From Pseudisothecium myosuroides (Eukaryota > Streptophyta > Bryopsida > Hypnales > Lembophyllaceae), in NCBI GenBank assembly GCA_951799445.1, contig OX637290.1:25476987-25540986 (forward strand): a DNA stretch of 64,000 nucleotides, written 5' to 3'. The notes under the pieces are model-generated. The model was not told the DNA's origin. It did not search any database and saw only the letters and a list, made by a program, of their open reading frames with translations. Position numbers and translations under genes: made by a program. This document shows, in pieces, positions 47,101 to 58,931 of the stretch (position 1 is its first letter; each line of letters opens with the position of its first letter).

Positions 47101-48805
47101 AGTTTTCTTTGTTTCCCGAGCGTGACGGTTTTGAAACTTTGTACAGACTTTGCAAGTGTACAAGAGCTGGATCTAAGAGGTTTGAAACACCTCAAGAGCT
47201 TGGAATTGGAATGTACTTCATACGATGCAATAGGATCGAAGATCTCAGTTGTTGGACTGGGTTCCTTATTGAAGCTGGGCTTTCTACGATGGTTGAACAT
47301 CCCATCAAACTCACCCTGCATTTACGAGATCGGACATTTGACAAACCTCCAAGTGTTGGATTTAGAGGGATGTGGCCGTTCACCAGATCTGAGCAACCTC
47401 ATTTTACTACGAGTGACTTGTTTTCGTCAATAACTTGATAACAACCATCACCGGCTTGAGCTCAAATCACACCAACTTACAGTTCTTGGATTTGAGGTCA
47501 TGCTGGGCGCTGGAGAGTTGCCCAGGTGTAGGTGATTTAGTTGCGTTGGAGGAACTTTGTCTCCATGGTTGTTCCAAGCTGAAGGATGTGCCCAACTTAC
47601 AGAAGTTGAAACGGTTGCGGAAGTTGGATGTGAGCGGGTGCCCCTGTTTGCGAGGCTTGCCGGGTTTGAGTGACTTGGTCAGTTTGTTGGAACTGAGTGC
47701 TTATTGGTGCTACAGTCTCGCAGAGTTGCCGGATATGTGCAACCTCAGAAAACTTGAGGATATTGGACCTAGCATCTTGCAAGCTCATCAAATCATTACC
47801 AGGTTTAAATGAGTTGGTCTGTTTGCAGTCCCTCGATTTGAGGAATTGCAAGAATCTCACCCAGCTGCCGGATATGCACAAGCTCACAAATCTGCAAACT
47901 TTGGAGTGGGATTTATATCGTCCTTTGCAATCAATTGCAGAATTAAGCAACTTGATTTCTCTTCGGCGTCTGATTGTAGCAATTGATGAGCTGCATTATG
48001 GGCTTGACTTGTGCAAGCTTACAAAGTTAGAAACGCTCCACATTGCCGGGTGGCAAGGCCAAGAGTTTTCAAGTCTAGCGGAGTTAGTGATGTTGGAATC
48101 CGTCATTGTCTACAATTGCAAGGGTGTGCGCATGTTGCTTGATCTCCAGAGATTATCAAGGTTGCACACATTGCAATTCTGGAGGTGCGAGTTCGAGGAC
48201 TTGTCCGGTTTGATGAACTTGACCTGTTTGAAGGAGGTGAAGATTAAGGATTGTGACAAGTTGGAGGTGTTATCGGATCTACGAGAGCTTGTTAATCTGG
48301 AAGTTTTGAGGGTCGAGGGTTGTACACAGTTGAGGGATCTCCGTGGCATCCTTGGACTGCGGAACTTGAAAAAATTGGTGGCGAATGGGCATCCGTGGCT
48401 GCATGAGAACCTCGGGCTGGAAGGTTGACAGGTCTCCGCGTTTTGCGTGTGTCTAGCGGTGGATTCAAAGACCTGCAAGGACTCGCCGCTTGTTCCCAAC
48501 TGGGCAGTTTAGACTGCAGCCGGTGTCCCATGCAGGAGCTCCCGGATTTGTCAAACTTCCCTCAATTGTGTTTGCTCAACGTGCGGGATTGCGTGAACTT
48601 AATGAAGTTGATCTGCACGGGGCCTTCAAGTCCAGAATTTGAGCATTTGAATGTTCACGGGTGCATGAGGTTGCAAGCTCTACCGGATCTCACAAACTCA
48701 CTAAAGATGCGATGGCTTAATGTTGCCAACAGTGGTGTGGTGCTCAGTGCCCAGCTCATTCAAGACATGAAAGCACACTGGCCTTCCATTCATTTGGTCA
48801 CATAA
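44199..48805 (+). pseudogene. TIR-NB-LRR resistance-type gene, copy 2, broken by a TIR stop and LRR frameshifts
   Basis: Same five-exon structure as copy 1: 44199-44248, 44445-45024, 45212-45466, 45628-46290, 46849-48805. The first four exons total 50, 580, 255 and 663 nt against 50, 580, 255 and 657. The TIR is interrupted by TAG at codon 87 (44653-44655; copy 1 has TCG, Ser). His31 of the copy 1 motif FLSHSG is Leu here. The NB-ARC is intact in sequence: GVGGIGKTT, VFLTIDNV, GSVVLVTARS, HPLALQTLGEQLG, MHDLW, with Arg/Trp codons where copy 1 has stops. The LRR region has a 2-bp deletion with immediate stop (about 47430), a 1-bp insertion in an A-run (about 47750) and a 7-bp deletion (about 48425). 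Only an 86-residue TIR stub could be translated from the start. Confidence 0.9.
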
Positions 48806-49809
48806 TTGTGAAACTTCTCGAACCGCTTTTGTTGATTGGTGTAACTTCGTCTGAGGCGCAAGTCAAGGCCGCAAAGGACAATAGGAGTGCTTATCTTGAG
48901 GTTTTTTGGTGGGACCTAGCGTCCTAGTAGCCTTGGAATGGATTGAAAAATGAGATTCTTTTCATGTGGAAAGAAATCGTTGTAGCTAATCACTGTGGGT
49001 GGATTGAGAGTAGGCGTCGCTGCATGTGTTTACTTCAAATGGGGTTGAGTTGATCATGTGTGTTTGCAGGAATCATGAAAAGAATGCTTCTGAACATCGA
49101 AACCCTAATCATGGAGAATTGATTTTTAACATGGCATCCATAGTTTTGTGCCAAAGGAAGAGTTGGAAGTGAGAGATATATAAACTTGTGTAACCTTCAG
49201 TAACGCTCTTGTACAATCACGTACGGACTTTGTATCAATACTTCATATGAAGATCCCGATGTCGATTGGAGAGATGATGAATACGGATGGCCGGGGGGCG
49301 CTATGGAACAAATTGCTAAAGGAGTTAAACTCATTCTGGTGCTACAGTGCCTTTCGCTTTTGTTCCTCTGCAGATTCGGGGTCATGAGCAAGCACTAGAA
49401 TCTGCTGCCCGCCACACCTCTTGAGGATCCCTACCTTCTCGACATTTCCCTTTGAGATCAATCCCCTTCTCGCCTCCGCCACTGCTCCCTATATAACCCA
49501 CTTACCAACACGGCCCAACTTTGCTCCCTCTCCTTCCACAAGGCAACTCACTTGGAGCGCTTATGTCTAGACGACAGCCTCCTAGCAGTGTTTGCATGCG
49601 CAATTCTTTCGATGAGCTTTTGACCCAGCCTAGGCTTACACACTGTCATACAGCTCCCACACTGTTCAAAAACCCCTCTTTGTGTGTAATACTTTGACTC
49701 GGAGTTGCAAGCATCTGCCCTTTCTCCGCCCTGAGTCTCAAATGTGCATAAACCTTATCATGCACAGTGAAAGTTACGTTAGGTATAAGATCTTTGCAGT
49801 GACGCAAAC
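48806..49809 (+). other. TNL copy 2 downstream region
   Basis: Aligns with 24850-25770. Contains CCCTATATAACCC near 49490, a possible TATA box. No gene assigned downstream of it. Confidence 0.45.
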
Positions 49810-50217
49810 TTATACGGACCAGCCTGGCCTCCATCTTTCGGCTCTTCATGTATGATTCATTCTCTGACAAATGGAAGATGATCCTTGATCTGCATTGAGA
49901 CCACATTGATGTAGTAATATTTGTTAACCTGTTGCAGAGCCGTTTTAGGAGGTGTCTACTACTTTGTTTCGGGAGGGGGGTGGCAGACATACGAGATCTA
50001 TGCGTTCAGTATAATATATAGAACTTGATGGTTAGGTTGCATCTGAAGTGAAAATGAAGCTTGATCAGAAACGTTTTGCATGTGGTTATCAGTGATCGCT
50101 TGCTTTTGATTGTGTCTATCTTGGAATTTAAGGAATTAGAATTTTTCAGGATCAACAAGTTGGCTTGTCTAGAATGGATGATTTAAGCTTAGTGGAGAGT
50201 GTGGTTTTTCTTCCAGT

Positions 50218-50454
50218 ATGCTACATTTAACTACTTCTGGACTTTTTGAAAGTCCAAAATTAACATCGAGAGATAATCATTGAGAGATAATCATCTGGAG
50301 ATCTCCAGATACATCAAGAGATCTATACAAAACATCATAAGATCTATATAAACATCAAGAGATATATACAAACATTGAGAGATAATCATCTGGAGACCTC
50401 AAGGTGCATTGTCCAGAATTCACTTGAAGGTGCAGAAGTAGTTAAATGTGGAAT
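50218..50454. mobile_element. 237-bp TIR MITE in block copy 2
   Basis: Ends ATGCTACATTTAACTACTTC and GAAGTAGTTAAATGTGGAAT are inverted repeats. CAGT flanks both sides (50214-50217, 50455-50458). Block copy 1 has an empty site (CTTCCAGCGAGTATTC near 28411). Inside are short repeats of the type ACATCAAGAGAT and GAGAGATAATCATCTGGAGA. Superfamily uncertain. Confidence 0.8.
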
Positions 50455-51082
50455 CAGTGAGTATTCCTTGGCACTTTGCTTGGGCTGCGCTTGGGTATAG
50501 GGACTGCATTCTTTTGGCTATAAGATACACGTTCAAGGCAGTAGTCGATCTTCGTCCAGATCTTGAAGAGTTGAAGACCAGTTTCCTTTTATGCAATCCT
50601 CATCAGAAAGCTTCAAGTCTGGAAGGGCGAATTTTGATGTACAGTACAAGCAACCACCTAAGTTCCTTTTCTTGGTCGACATGGGCATGAATGTTGTTGT
50701 TTCATGGCTTCAATTTTTGTTGAGTTCTATAGTTTGAAGCCCATTTTCAACACAACGCATTCTAGAGAACCCCGTGAATTGGCCTAAAAAGGCATCCTTA
50801 CAGTCACTCTTTTTTTAGCGTACTTTGAATGAGTGAGAGCTCTTTAACTCTTTAACCCCTAAAGGTTCAAAGTTCTAGAATGGATTTTGAAGAATTTTGG
50901 ACAGGTTTTTATGGTGTCAAATTCTACAATCAGTTTTTGAGACTTTTTTGGAGGTATGAAAACTTATTTGATTTTTTAATATAATTTTTATTTCAATCAT
51001 TGCTTGGGAAAAAAAGTTATGCCCTCCTAAATTCAAATTGTTTAATTTTGGGCACCAAAAAAGAAAGTTTAAAATTCAAAAA

Positions 51083-52172
51083 GGGTGATTGCAAGAAACA
51101 CTTAATGCGGTATGTCACACCTTAGTTTTTTGTTTTTGTTTTGGCCATAACTTTTGTATTTTAGGTCTATATGACTCGAAATTTACAGGGAAGCTACTCA
51201 TAACTATTATATACCTTAACTAATTTTTGAGGATTTTTCAAAAATAATTTACTATTTTTAAACAGCCCCAAAAATTTCTCACAATGGGTGATTTAGGGGG
51301 GATTAGCACTAATTGGAACCCAAAAAAACTAATTTTGAGCTGAAATTTTGAGAGGTTGGTCTCTTAGTAGACTAATAGCTACTATCCAAAGGAATTTTAA
51401 AAATACTTATTTTTATGTGGTGTAGAAGTCCACAAAGAGAGCTTCTTTCTACATTTTTTTTCAAAGATATAAAACAATATTATGGTGAGTTTTTTGGTCA
51501 AATCTCATCAACAAAGAGTCTTCTCAAATATCCAATTTTTATATATTTAAAAAAAAAAATCCTATTTTTTACAAAATAAAATGTTAGAAGTGGTATTTTC
51601 TTCACCGGAATTCTATGTGAATTCTATGTCCAAAAGTCTAGTGAAGAAAATACCACTTTTAACATTTTATTTTGTAAAAAATAGTATTTTTTTTTTTAAA
51701 TATATAAAAATTGATTATTTGAAAAGACTTTTTGGTGATGAGATTTGACCAAAAAAATCACCGAAATATTGTTTTGTATCTTTGAAATAAAATGTAGAAA
51801 GAAGCCCTCTTTGTAGACCTCTACACCACATAAAAATAAGTATTTTTAAAATTCCTTTGGATAGTAGCTATTAGTTTACTAAGAGACCAATTTCTCAAAA
51901 TTCCAGCTCAAAATTCGTTTTTTTTGCGCTTAAATGGTGCTAAAACCCCCTAAATCAGCCATTGTGAGAAATTATCAGGGTTGTTTAAAAATAGTAAATT
52001 ATTTTTGAAAAATCCTCAAAAATCAGGTATAGTATATAATGGTTATGAGTAGCTTCCCTATAAATTTTGAGTCATTTGGACCTAAAACACAGAAGTTATA
52101 GCCAAAACAAAAATAAAAAACTGAGGTGTGACAAAACGCAACAAATAGTACATGTGTTTCTTGCAATCACTC
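51083..52172. mobile_element. Harbinger-like element forming a 1.09-kb near-perfect palindrome
   Basis: Starts GGGTGATTGCAAGAAACACT and ends GTGTTTCTTGCAATCACTC. The two halves are inverted copies of about 520 bp meeting near 51627 around a short spacer (CCGGAATTCTATGTG), for example TAAAATGTTAGAAGTGGTAT against ATACCACTTTTAACATTTTA. The arms are related to the first third of the other family members. Any transcript would be a long double-stranded RNA. Confidence 0.88.
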
Positions 52173-52765
52173 AAAAATAATTTTTTTTCCTTATAGATTA
52201 TATTCATGTTTACATGGAAAGCTTTTATATATTCATTCAATTTGGATAAGTCATGTGGAAGTTATGCATAATCTTGTTTTGTAAGCAATCAAAGCATCTT
52301 CCAAAAAAAATATCACATAGGATTTGTTTTTAAGCTCAATTTTCACAATTTTTCAAAACAAAGAGGCCCTTTGGCTATAGATTATTTGCTGTAGCAATCT
52401 CACTACTAGGATTGACATATTTCAATTCCATATTTAATTGGAACTGTTTGTGATTTAAGTTTTCCCTCCATCTTGTATCTATTTTTACATAACATCTTTT
52501 TTTAAAGGGTGGAAATCGATTTGTTTGTTTCTTAAATTCTTTTTCTTAAATTCTCAACCCAATTCTCTACCATAAAGATTTAAGCCTCATAACTTTGTAG
52601 TACAAAAATTCTAGTTAAGAGGATTCACAATCTAAAAACCTAGAATTGCTAGGTTTAAAAAAAATTACTTTGAATACATTCTATAAGGTCATAGTTTCTA
52701 AGAAAATTCCATACAAGCCTTAACCAAGATCCTACATTTGAATATCCAAGAAAGTAATTTTTTAT

Positions 52766-53491
52766 AGGTGATTGCAAGAAACACCAATACTATCTGGCGT
52801 CACATCTTACATGTTGATCTGTTTTTTGGCCATAACTTTTGCATTCTGCCTCTAATTGACTCAAGATTCACAGGTAAGGTGCTCATGATTATTATACAAC
52901 TTGCCTAATTTTTTTGAAATTTTTAAGAATATTTTACTATCCCAAAATAGCCCCTGATTTTATATTACACTTGCTAATTTATGGGGGTTTAGTACTACTT
53001 ATTACCCAAAGAAACAAATTTCGAGCTAAAATTTGGTGGAAATGGTCTTCTAATAAACTTGTAACTATTGTCCAAAGAAATTCTAAAAATAGTTAATTAT
53101 ATATGGTGTGGAAGTTCACAAAGTGAACTTCTTTTTGCTTGCATTTCGAAACATATAATATATTATTTTGTCAGTTTTGTTGTAAATGACCATCTCTGTA
53201 GAATTGTTACAAATGGTTTATTTTTATTTTAAATTTTATTTTTTCTATTTTTAACTAATTAAAACATCAAAGTATTTATTTTCTTGAAATTTGACACTAT
53301 TCTAGTTCTCCTACTAAGAGAATTTTTCTATGCTTCTCCTTTAGTGGTTACCTTTATTTTAAAGGTGTATACATGAGTCGTATTTTTTTTTAATTTAAAA
53401 AAATATTTTTCTATTTTTAAAGTATTCCAGAAAAAATCATTAATATTGTTCAAAACACAACCAATTCAACACGTGTTTCTTGCAATTACCC
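52766..53491. mobile_element. Harbinger-like TIR element, uninterrupted copy
   Basis: Ends AGGTGATTGCAAGAAACACC and GTGTTTCTTGCAATTACCC. Collinear with 28928-30503 minus its inner insertion, so it serves as the empty-site reference. No transposase. Confidence 0.8.
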
Positions 53492-53573
53492 TTTCATTGT
53501 AGCTTTTTGCACCACAAATGATTATTTAGGAGCATTTTTGTGATAAAACAAAGTCACGAACCTTTGAGAGCAA

Positions 53574-53755
53574 TAGATGCATTCTTCATCTCTATAGTAA
53601 TCACAAAAGTCACCCATTGGCCACTTCTTGGCATCTACAACATTTATAGACTAAAATCCTTTAGTTGTCAGTGATATTATGACAACCACTACAACTCTCA
53701 TTAAAAAAAAAGACAACAAAAATATTAATTTTCCTTAACGCATGACATTCTTGAC
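53574..53755 (-). repeat. Segment inverted relative to block copy 1
   Basis: Reverse complement matches 31055-31160 joined to 32071-32145 (TGTAGATGCCAAGAAGT, GTAGTGGTTGTCAT, AAGAATGTCATGCGTTAA). The flanks (CCTAGCTAGTTCTT at 53758 and 32255) keep direct orientation, so an inversion occurred in one copy. Confidence 0.75.
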
Positions 53756-53773
53756 AACCTAGCTAGTTCTTCC

Positions 53774-53857
53774 GGTACATGGAGTATGTATTCATGTCCC
53801 CTTAACGCAAGGTATTTTGCCTTCAACGGTACATGGAGTATGTATTCCTGTCCCCTT
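53774..53857. repeat. Short tandem duplication
   Basis: GGTACATGGAGTATGTATTC is followed by .TGTCCCCTT twice, 54 bp apart. Confidence 0.9.
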
Positions 53858-55058
53858 TTCTTCACTGTGACTTTTTCCCGTCGGAGGCGCCTCAATGCAA
53901 CAACAACACTTGAAACTGTAAACGGCATAGACACAGAAGCGGGGAAAGCGGTTGGTGGGAAGAGTTCGGAGCAACGACTATGTTGGAATTTGCACTCAAA
54001 TGTTGCTATTATTGTTGTTGACCAAGGAGTGTAGAGCAGGAGTTTGGAGGACACAACGAAGGGCAAATTTTTGCAAAGCCAGAGCCAAGAAATGCTGAGC
54101 CCATGAAAGTAACGTGGAAAGTGCCATCAACATTGGGTCAGGTTTTTCGGTGCTTCTATGTAACCCATGCGGAACTTGATGTTGCAGTGTGACCATCGAC
54201 GTAGCTTCGAGGATGTGGAAAAGTTGTACTCATACATTCTGGAAACCTGGAACCTTCTTTGCTATTCTCCGTTGCTTGTGAAGAGGACCTTCACATGGAC
54301 CTTGCAAGGACCATACCTATCACCAGCTGAAGATAAATTCTCAAAAACGATTTGATTTTTGGACCAAAAGGTGCATTCCGCTTCATTTCTATCAATGAGG
54401 CGGTAAGAGAGGGCAGGCACTAATCGGACAGGCACAGCTAACTTCAACACGGAACGCGGCATAGGATGGCCGCGCCGTAGAAGCCAAACGAGAGGCCTGT
54501 CATAAGCAGCAGCTCGAGTGAGTCGTGACATGCTTCTCGTCTTCGATTGATTCTGTGTGTGCTACCCTCCTCGGCTGTGGCTCAACACGCAAGGCGGAAT
54601 CCACTTCGATGAAATCCCTGTTCAGAACTACAGACTTACAGAGAATACCTGACCTTGCGTGGAATAATGAAGACACAGCAAGCGGTACAGTAGTTCATAG
54701 GATAAAGTTAAAAATTGAGTCCTCATCAACCTACTGCACTGCCTGGCTGCGGAAGAATATAACAGTGAGGATTATCTTGAGTTTGTCTAATCTGATGAAG
54801 ATTCTGTACAATAGAAGATTCAGTACTGTAGTATGGTTCAGCAGTTCACATGGCCATGTTTTGCAAGTGGGGATTCCTCGAAACTTATAATTAGATCCCA
54901 TCTACCGGTATTCCGGTAACAGTGCTCGCTGTTCACTGTGTTCAGCGCTTCAGCTACAGTTGCATGCGAAGACTTTTCTCTTTTGTCCGACAGTTTCTCC
55001 GGAGAGGGGCAAATGGGCAATCAATTGGATTGTTCTACAGTAAGCTTAACTTACTGTA

Positions 55059-55353
55059 AGGTAGGGGGCTGTAAAAGCGACCTGTCTCTAAATGCGATCT
55101 GGTAGATTCTGTCTCGTAACATGTACCAGAAGTGTACATTTCAGGAGGGGGTCGCTTTTAGAAACCTCTGTGTTTTCAACTTCAAAAATTCATAACTAAT
55201 TCCATGAATGTCCAAAAAATATGAAACGACTTGGGTTAGATGCCAATTCCATTTTTCTTACCACGAAAATTTACTGAAAATTGTTTTAAGCAGTTTAGCT
55301 TCCCCCAAAATGCAAATCAGCTCTTAAAGGGTTGCTTTTACAGCCCCCTACCT
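55059..55353. mobile_element. TA-flanked MITE, family Y copy 2
   Basis: Ends AGGTAGGGGGCTGTAAAAGC and GCTTTTACAGCCCCCTACCT, with TA at 55057-55058 and 55354-55355. 295 bp, non-coding; Tc1/mariner-type target duplication. An 8-bp inverted repeat ACAGTAAG...CTTACTGT lies just left of it. Confidence 0.85.
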
Positions 55354-55479
55354 TACCTGCAGTTGTGAACGCTTTTCCGTGCAATTCAGTTACTTTGGAC
55401 TTGTTTACTATAGTGGATGTTCTTCATCTTGTCAGGTTTACTATCTAACAAATTTTATAATTATATGGGAGGGAAGTCA

Positions 55480-56690
55480 ACCCATTCCTGACCACTTAAC
55501 CCTTAAACGACGGGCTCATAACCGTGGAAATCATCTGTTTTGTCACTGTGTGAATTGTTGGATTAAAACAATGCAAAAGCACTTATTGGAAGTCAAACTA
55601 CTGGAGATGATCTTCCCTATTCCCACAAAATTTGGAAGATGGGCAATTTCATTAAAATGGCGGTATTATTGCGCCATTTGGATAATGTGACATTTTAACC
55701 ATCTAGGACCGGTATAGAGTTTAGAACGGCCGTTTTGAAACATTTAGGACAGGTATAGATTTCAGAACAGCCGTTCTGAATTGTAAAAGCGCCAAAGTTC
55801 AGTAATACCGCCATTTTAATGAAATTGACCATAAAGATGAATAGTTGCACTTATGTCTTGCATGGAGAGATTCTTTGTCATTCATTGGCCGGAAAACGTC
55901 TTCCGCGGCGTTTATGGGTTAAGGAGTTCCATGTATATGCAGGGCAGCTGTTGTGAAGTCCTTGGTAAATTTTTCCCTATGTAGCAATAGACTACGGAAG
56001 GTTTCCATAATTTTTCAAATTTTTTTTCTGCAAAAAATAATTACTATGAATTTTTCAGTGGAAGATTATGTTCCTCCCATACTGTTGATATAGGGCTTGT
56101 TATTTTTGACCATGGGTTGAAAGCAAAATCAACCAAGGGGGGGAGGTTCAATATTGAGAGTCTTGTAGCCAATCAAAGTGTGCTACAACTGCCCCGGAAA
56201 CCACACCATAATTAGTCACAGTTCATTTCCTCCTTCATGGAAAGAGAACAGCCTACATAGCCAAAATAGGGCAGTCATCCAAAATGGGTTGCCCCCCCTA
56301 GAGATATCCGATGAGTTACTACACAAGTCAATTCAATTCCTTTGTCGCCAACTAGTACTACAGACTTGCACCAATTCTGCAATTATATATACAAACATCC
56401 ATCCGTACCTTAATTTAGGCTGTTTTTTTTTTTTGTTACATTGAGATCTCCCGAACCGTGCATCCCCTGGGTGCGTTCTTGGTACCATCAGAAAACCCTC
56501 AGTTAGGAAGGATGCACAGGCTTTGTTCATGGTGTTCTAATTCATGGTGGGAAAGTTATAGATTTTTTAGTTATTTTTTAATTGAAAAATTAGAAAATCA
56601 CTTCTATTCTTATTTTGCCCGTGGCTCGGACCGTGGCAACGGCACAGGGCACTTTAGTAACATTGTTAAGCAAGCTTAGGGGAAATTTTT
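55480..56690. repeat. Dispersed repeat related to 13190-13790
   Basis: Shares blocks with 13190-13790 in a different order and carries the MITE at 55639. No gene recognised; short frames are not conserved between the two loci. Confidence 0.65.
55639..55832. mobile_element. Small TIR MITE, family X copy 2
   Basis: Ends ATGGGCAATTTCATTAAAAT and ATTTTAATGAAATTGACCAT. The related locus at about 13600 (AATTTCGAGGATGAATAG) lacks it, giving an approximate empty site. An internal GTATAGA.TT.AGAACGGCCGTT-type block is repeated. Confidence 0.82.
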
Positions 56691-57049
56691 CTTTCCACAC
56701 AAAGCAGGAACCTCCAATATTGTAGAATCCCTGCAAGGAGGAAGAAATGGGCCTGGGGATGACCCAATTGACAATCCAGCCAATGAACAACTTCAGATTA
56801 TTCCTCTCAAGGTGCCTTAGAGGGGATTTATACTTCTAGTTGGAAGGTGGAGGTTCAATTGGTTAGCAATGTTAGAATTCAAGAGGCATAATGATATAAT
56901 AGCTCACTATATTTTAGATAAATTCAATAGTGTGTGAACCACACTATTTTCATCCTATCTCAAATACTTTAATTTTCATCCAGCTTTTTTCCAAAGTAGG
57001 CAAAAATTGCATAGTTTGTAGATTTGCAAGTGCATAACAATATTTAATA
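56691..57049. other. Spacer, no gene
   Basis: AT-rich, nothing recognised. Confidence 0.5.
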
Positions 57050-57600
57050 TGTGAAGACATTTTCTTGCAAAAATGGAGAGAAACAATAGTTAATTTTTGG
57101 TAGTTTTCAAACTTTTAATCCCTTGAAAACTAATTTTAACCTTTAAATAGCATTCAAACTAGGATTTGTCCATAAAAAACAACATGGTGACAGATTGTAA
57201 AAGATGTTGTATTAAATATGGCTTCTTCAACCTTTCTTATATTTGAATCAAAAGACAAGATATCAAGCTTAAAGATTAGAAATGATCCATATAGTCAAAT
57301 TTCAAAAAAAAATTATTGATCACTTTCAAAGCAATTTTGAATCAATTTCACTTAGAAATTTGCTATAACACAATTTCCATCCATAGCAACAATTTTTTTT
57401 AATGATTAGCTAAAACTATAGTTACCATTGATTTGTACAAAATGACAAAAGATTTAAGGATGAAAATGAACACTTTTGTGCTATTTTTCTTACAAAAATC
57501 TTTTGAATATAGAAATTTCAATTTGAAAAAATAGTTCAAAGATTTCCCAATCTAGTATGCATTATAAAATTTAAAAAAAAACTTGCTTTAAAAAGCTATC
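57050..57600. repeat. Dispersed repeat shared with 34020-34620
   Basis: Same family as 34020-34620, direct orientation, moderately diverged. Confidence 0.75.
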
Positions 57601-58927
57601 CCAAATTCAATAGCAAAATGGTCAATTATTCATTTACGGGTTAAAATTTGAAGGTTCTTAACTTTGAATAATTGTTCAAAGTGACACTAATAGACACTTT
57701 GACTACGTTGATTGCATCCAAATATTTAATTGTATAGGCAATAGATTTGTTAATATGTAAAAACAATCACATTTTTCATTAGTTAATCTAGCATACACTT
57801 TGACTTTTGGTGACCAAAACTCCATACACCAAGCCCTACCAACAAATGAAATACTTGCCAAGGTCGTCTCATCTAACAATTTGGCTTGGGCATAACACTC
57901 ATATTTTGCGTTATCTACAATCGAGCAATCACAAACTTTGAGATGTCATTATTGCACCTAATTGTGGAGTGTATATGGCACATACCATAAGACATTTTAT
58001 AATAATCTGGCTTGCAATATACATTTGTGAATACATTGTGAGAGGAGGACGGGGTATATGAATACACAAGACAAATTCTATATATGAATTTTTCTTGTTT
58101 CTTGTGTTTGATTTTGTCCATGTCATAAAATGTTGTATTTTAAACACTAGTTTGTGAAAAGTGCACATGAACATGTGCACTTTTTTTCGGGCAACAATAT
58201 AACTGTGTTAAATATTATGCATATGAAAGACATGTTGTGCTTCAATGTCAATGTATAAGACAATTCAATGAAAATTGTATAAAAAATCTTTTCAAAAACA
58301 TCATTGAAGGATTATAATTTAGAATTATTCTTTAACCCTTGTAGGACAATAAACTTTCCAAAAAACTTTTAGAACCCCTAGAAGTCACCACAAAGTGAAT
58401 AGGTAACATTATTTTTTTTTTAAATTTTGAAGTTGTAACATTTCTAATGAAATTGTGTGATACCTATAAATGAATGTGGTAAGAATACATGACATTAAGA
58501 GATTACAGACCCATCATATGGTACCATCTCTACTCCATTTATTAATTTACCATCTAGTAATGTAAAATCACTACTATATCAAAATTTCATAATTTAAAAA
58601 CATCTTATCAACCTTCTAGTGATATTCAAAATATTATAATAGGCTGTTTAGAAATAGAAATTGTTTTAGATTTGGGCCAAAAATCAACTAAATCAAGTCA
58701 AAAAACAATGAAAGATCAATGTTTTGTCTAGTATTCTATAATAAACATAGGATGGAACAAGGGGGTCAAAAATTAATGAGAAATTTGTACAGATGTTTAA
58801 TTTTCTACAATAAATATGTCATAGAGTGAGGTGTTGAGGCACATACCTAACATCTTGGTTACAATAAATATTAAATGGAATCATAAAGGGATCATGCTCA
58901 TGCCTAATACATTTGTTAGAATTAATA
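57601..58927. other. AT-rich spacer, no gene
   Basis: No gene or clear repeat partner seen. Short frames at 57915-58180 look random. Confidence 0.5.
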
Positions 58928-58931
58928 TTAA

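Larger units (their letters stand above)
50856..53566. mobile_element. TTAA-type element carrying two nested Harbinger-like elements
   Basis: The left end CCCCTAAAGG follows TTAA (50852-50855). The right end is degenerate (AACCTTTGAGAG, about 53566). The interior matches 28723-30582 and 31161-32066. Nested inside are 51083-52172 and 52766-53491. Confidence 0.6.
42390..55045 (+). repeat. Duplicated block, copy 2
   Basis: Second copy of the block at 18060-34010, same orientation, about 24.3 kb downstream. It carries its own insertions (50218-50454 and the Harbinger-like palindrome 51083-52172) and empty sites for the copy 1 CACTA, SINE-like and TTAA elements. Confidence 0.88.
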
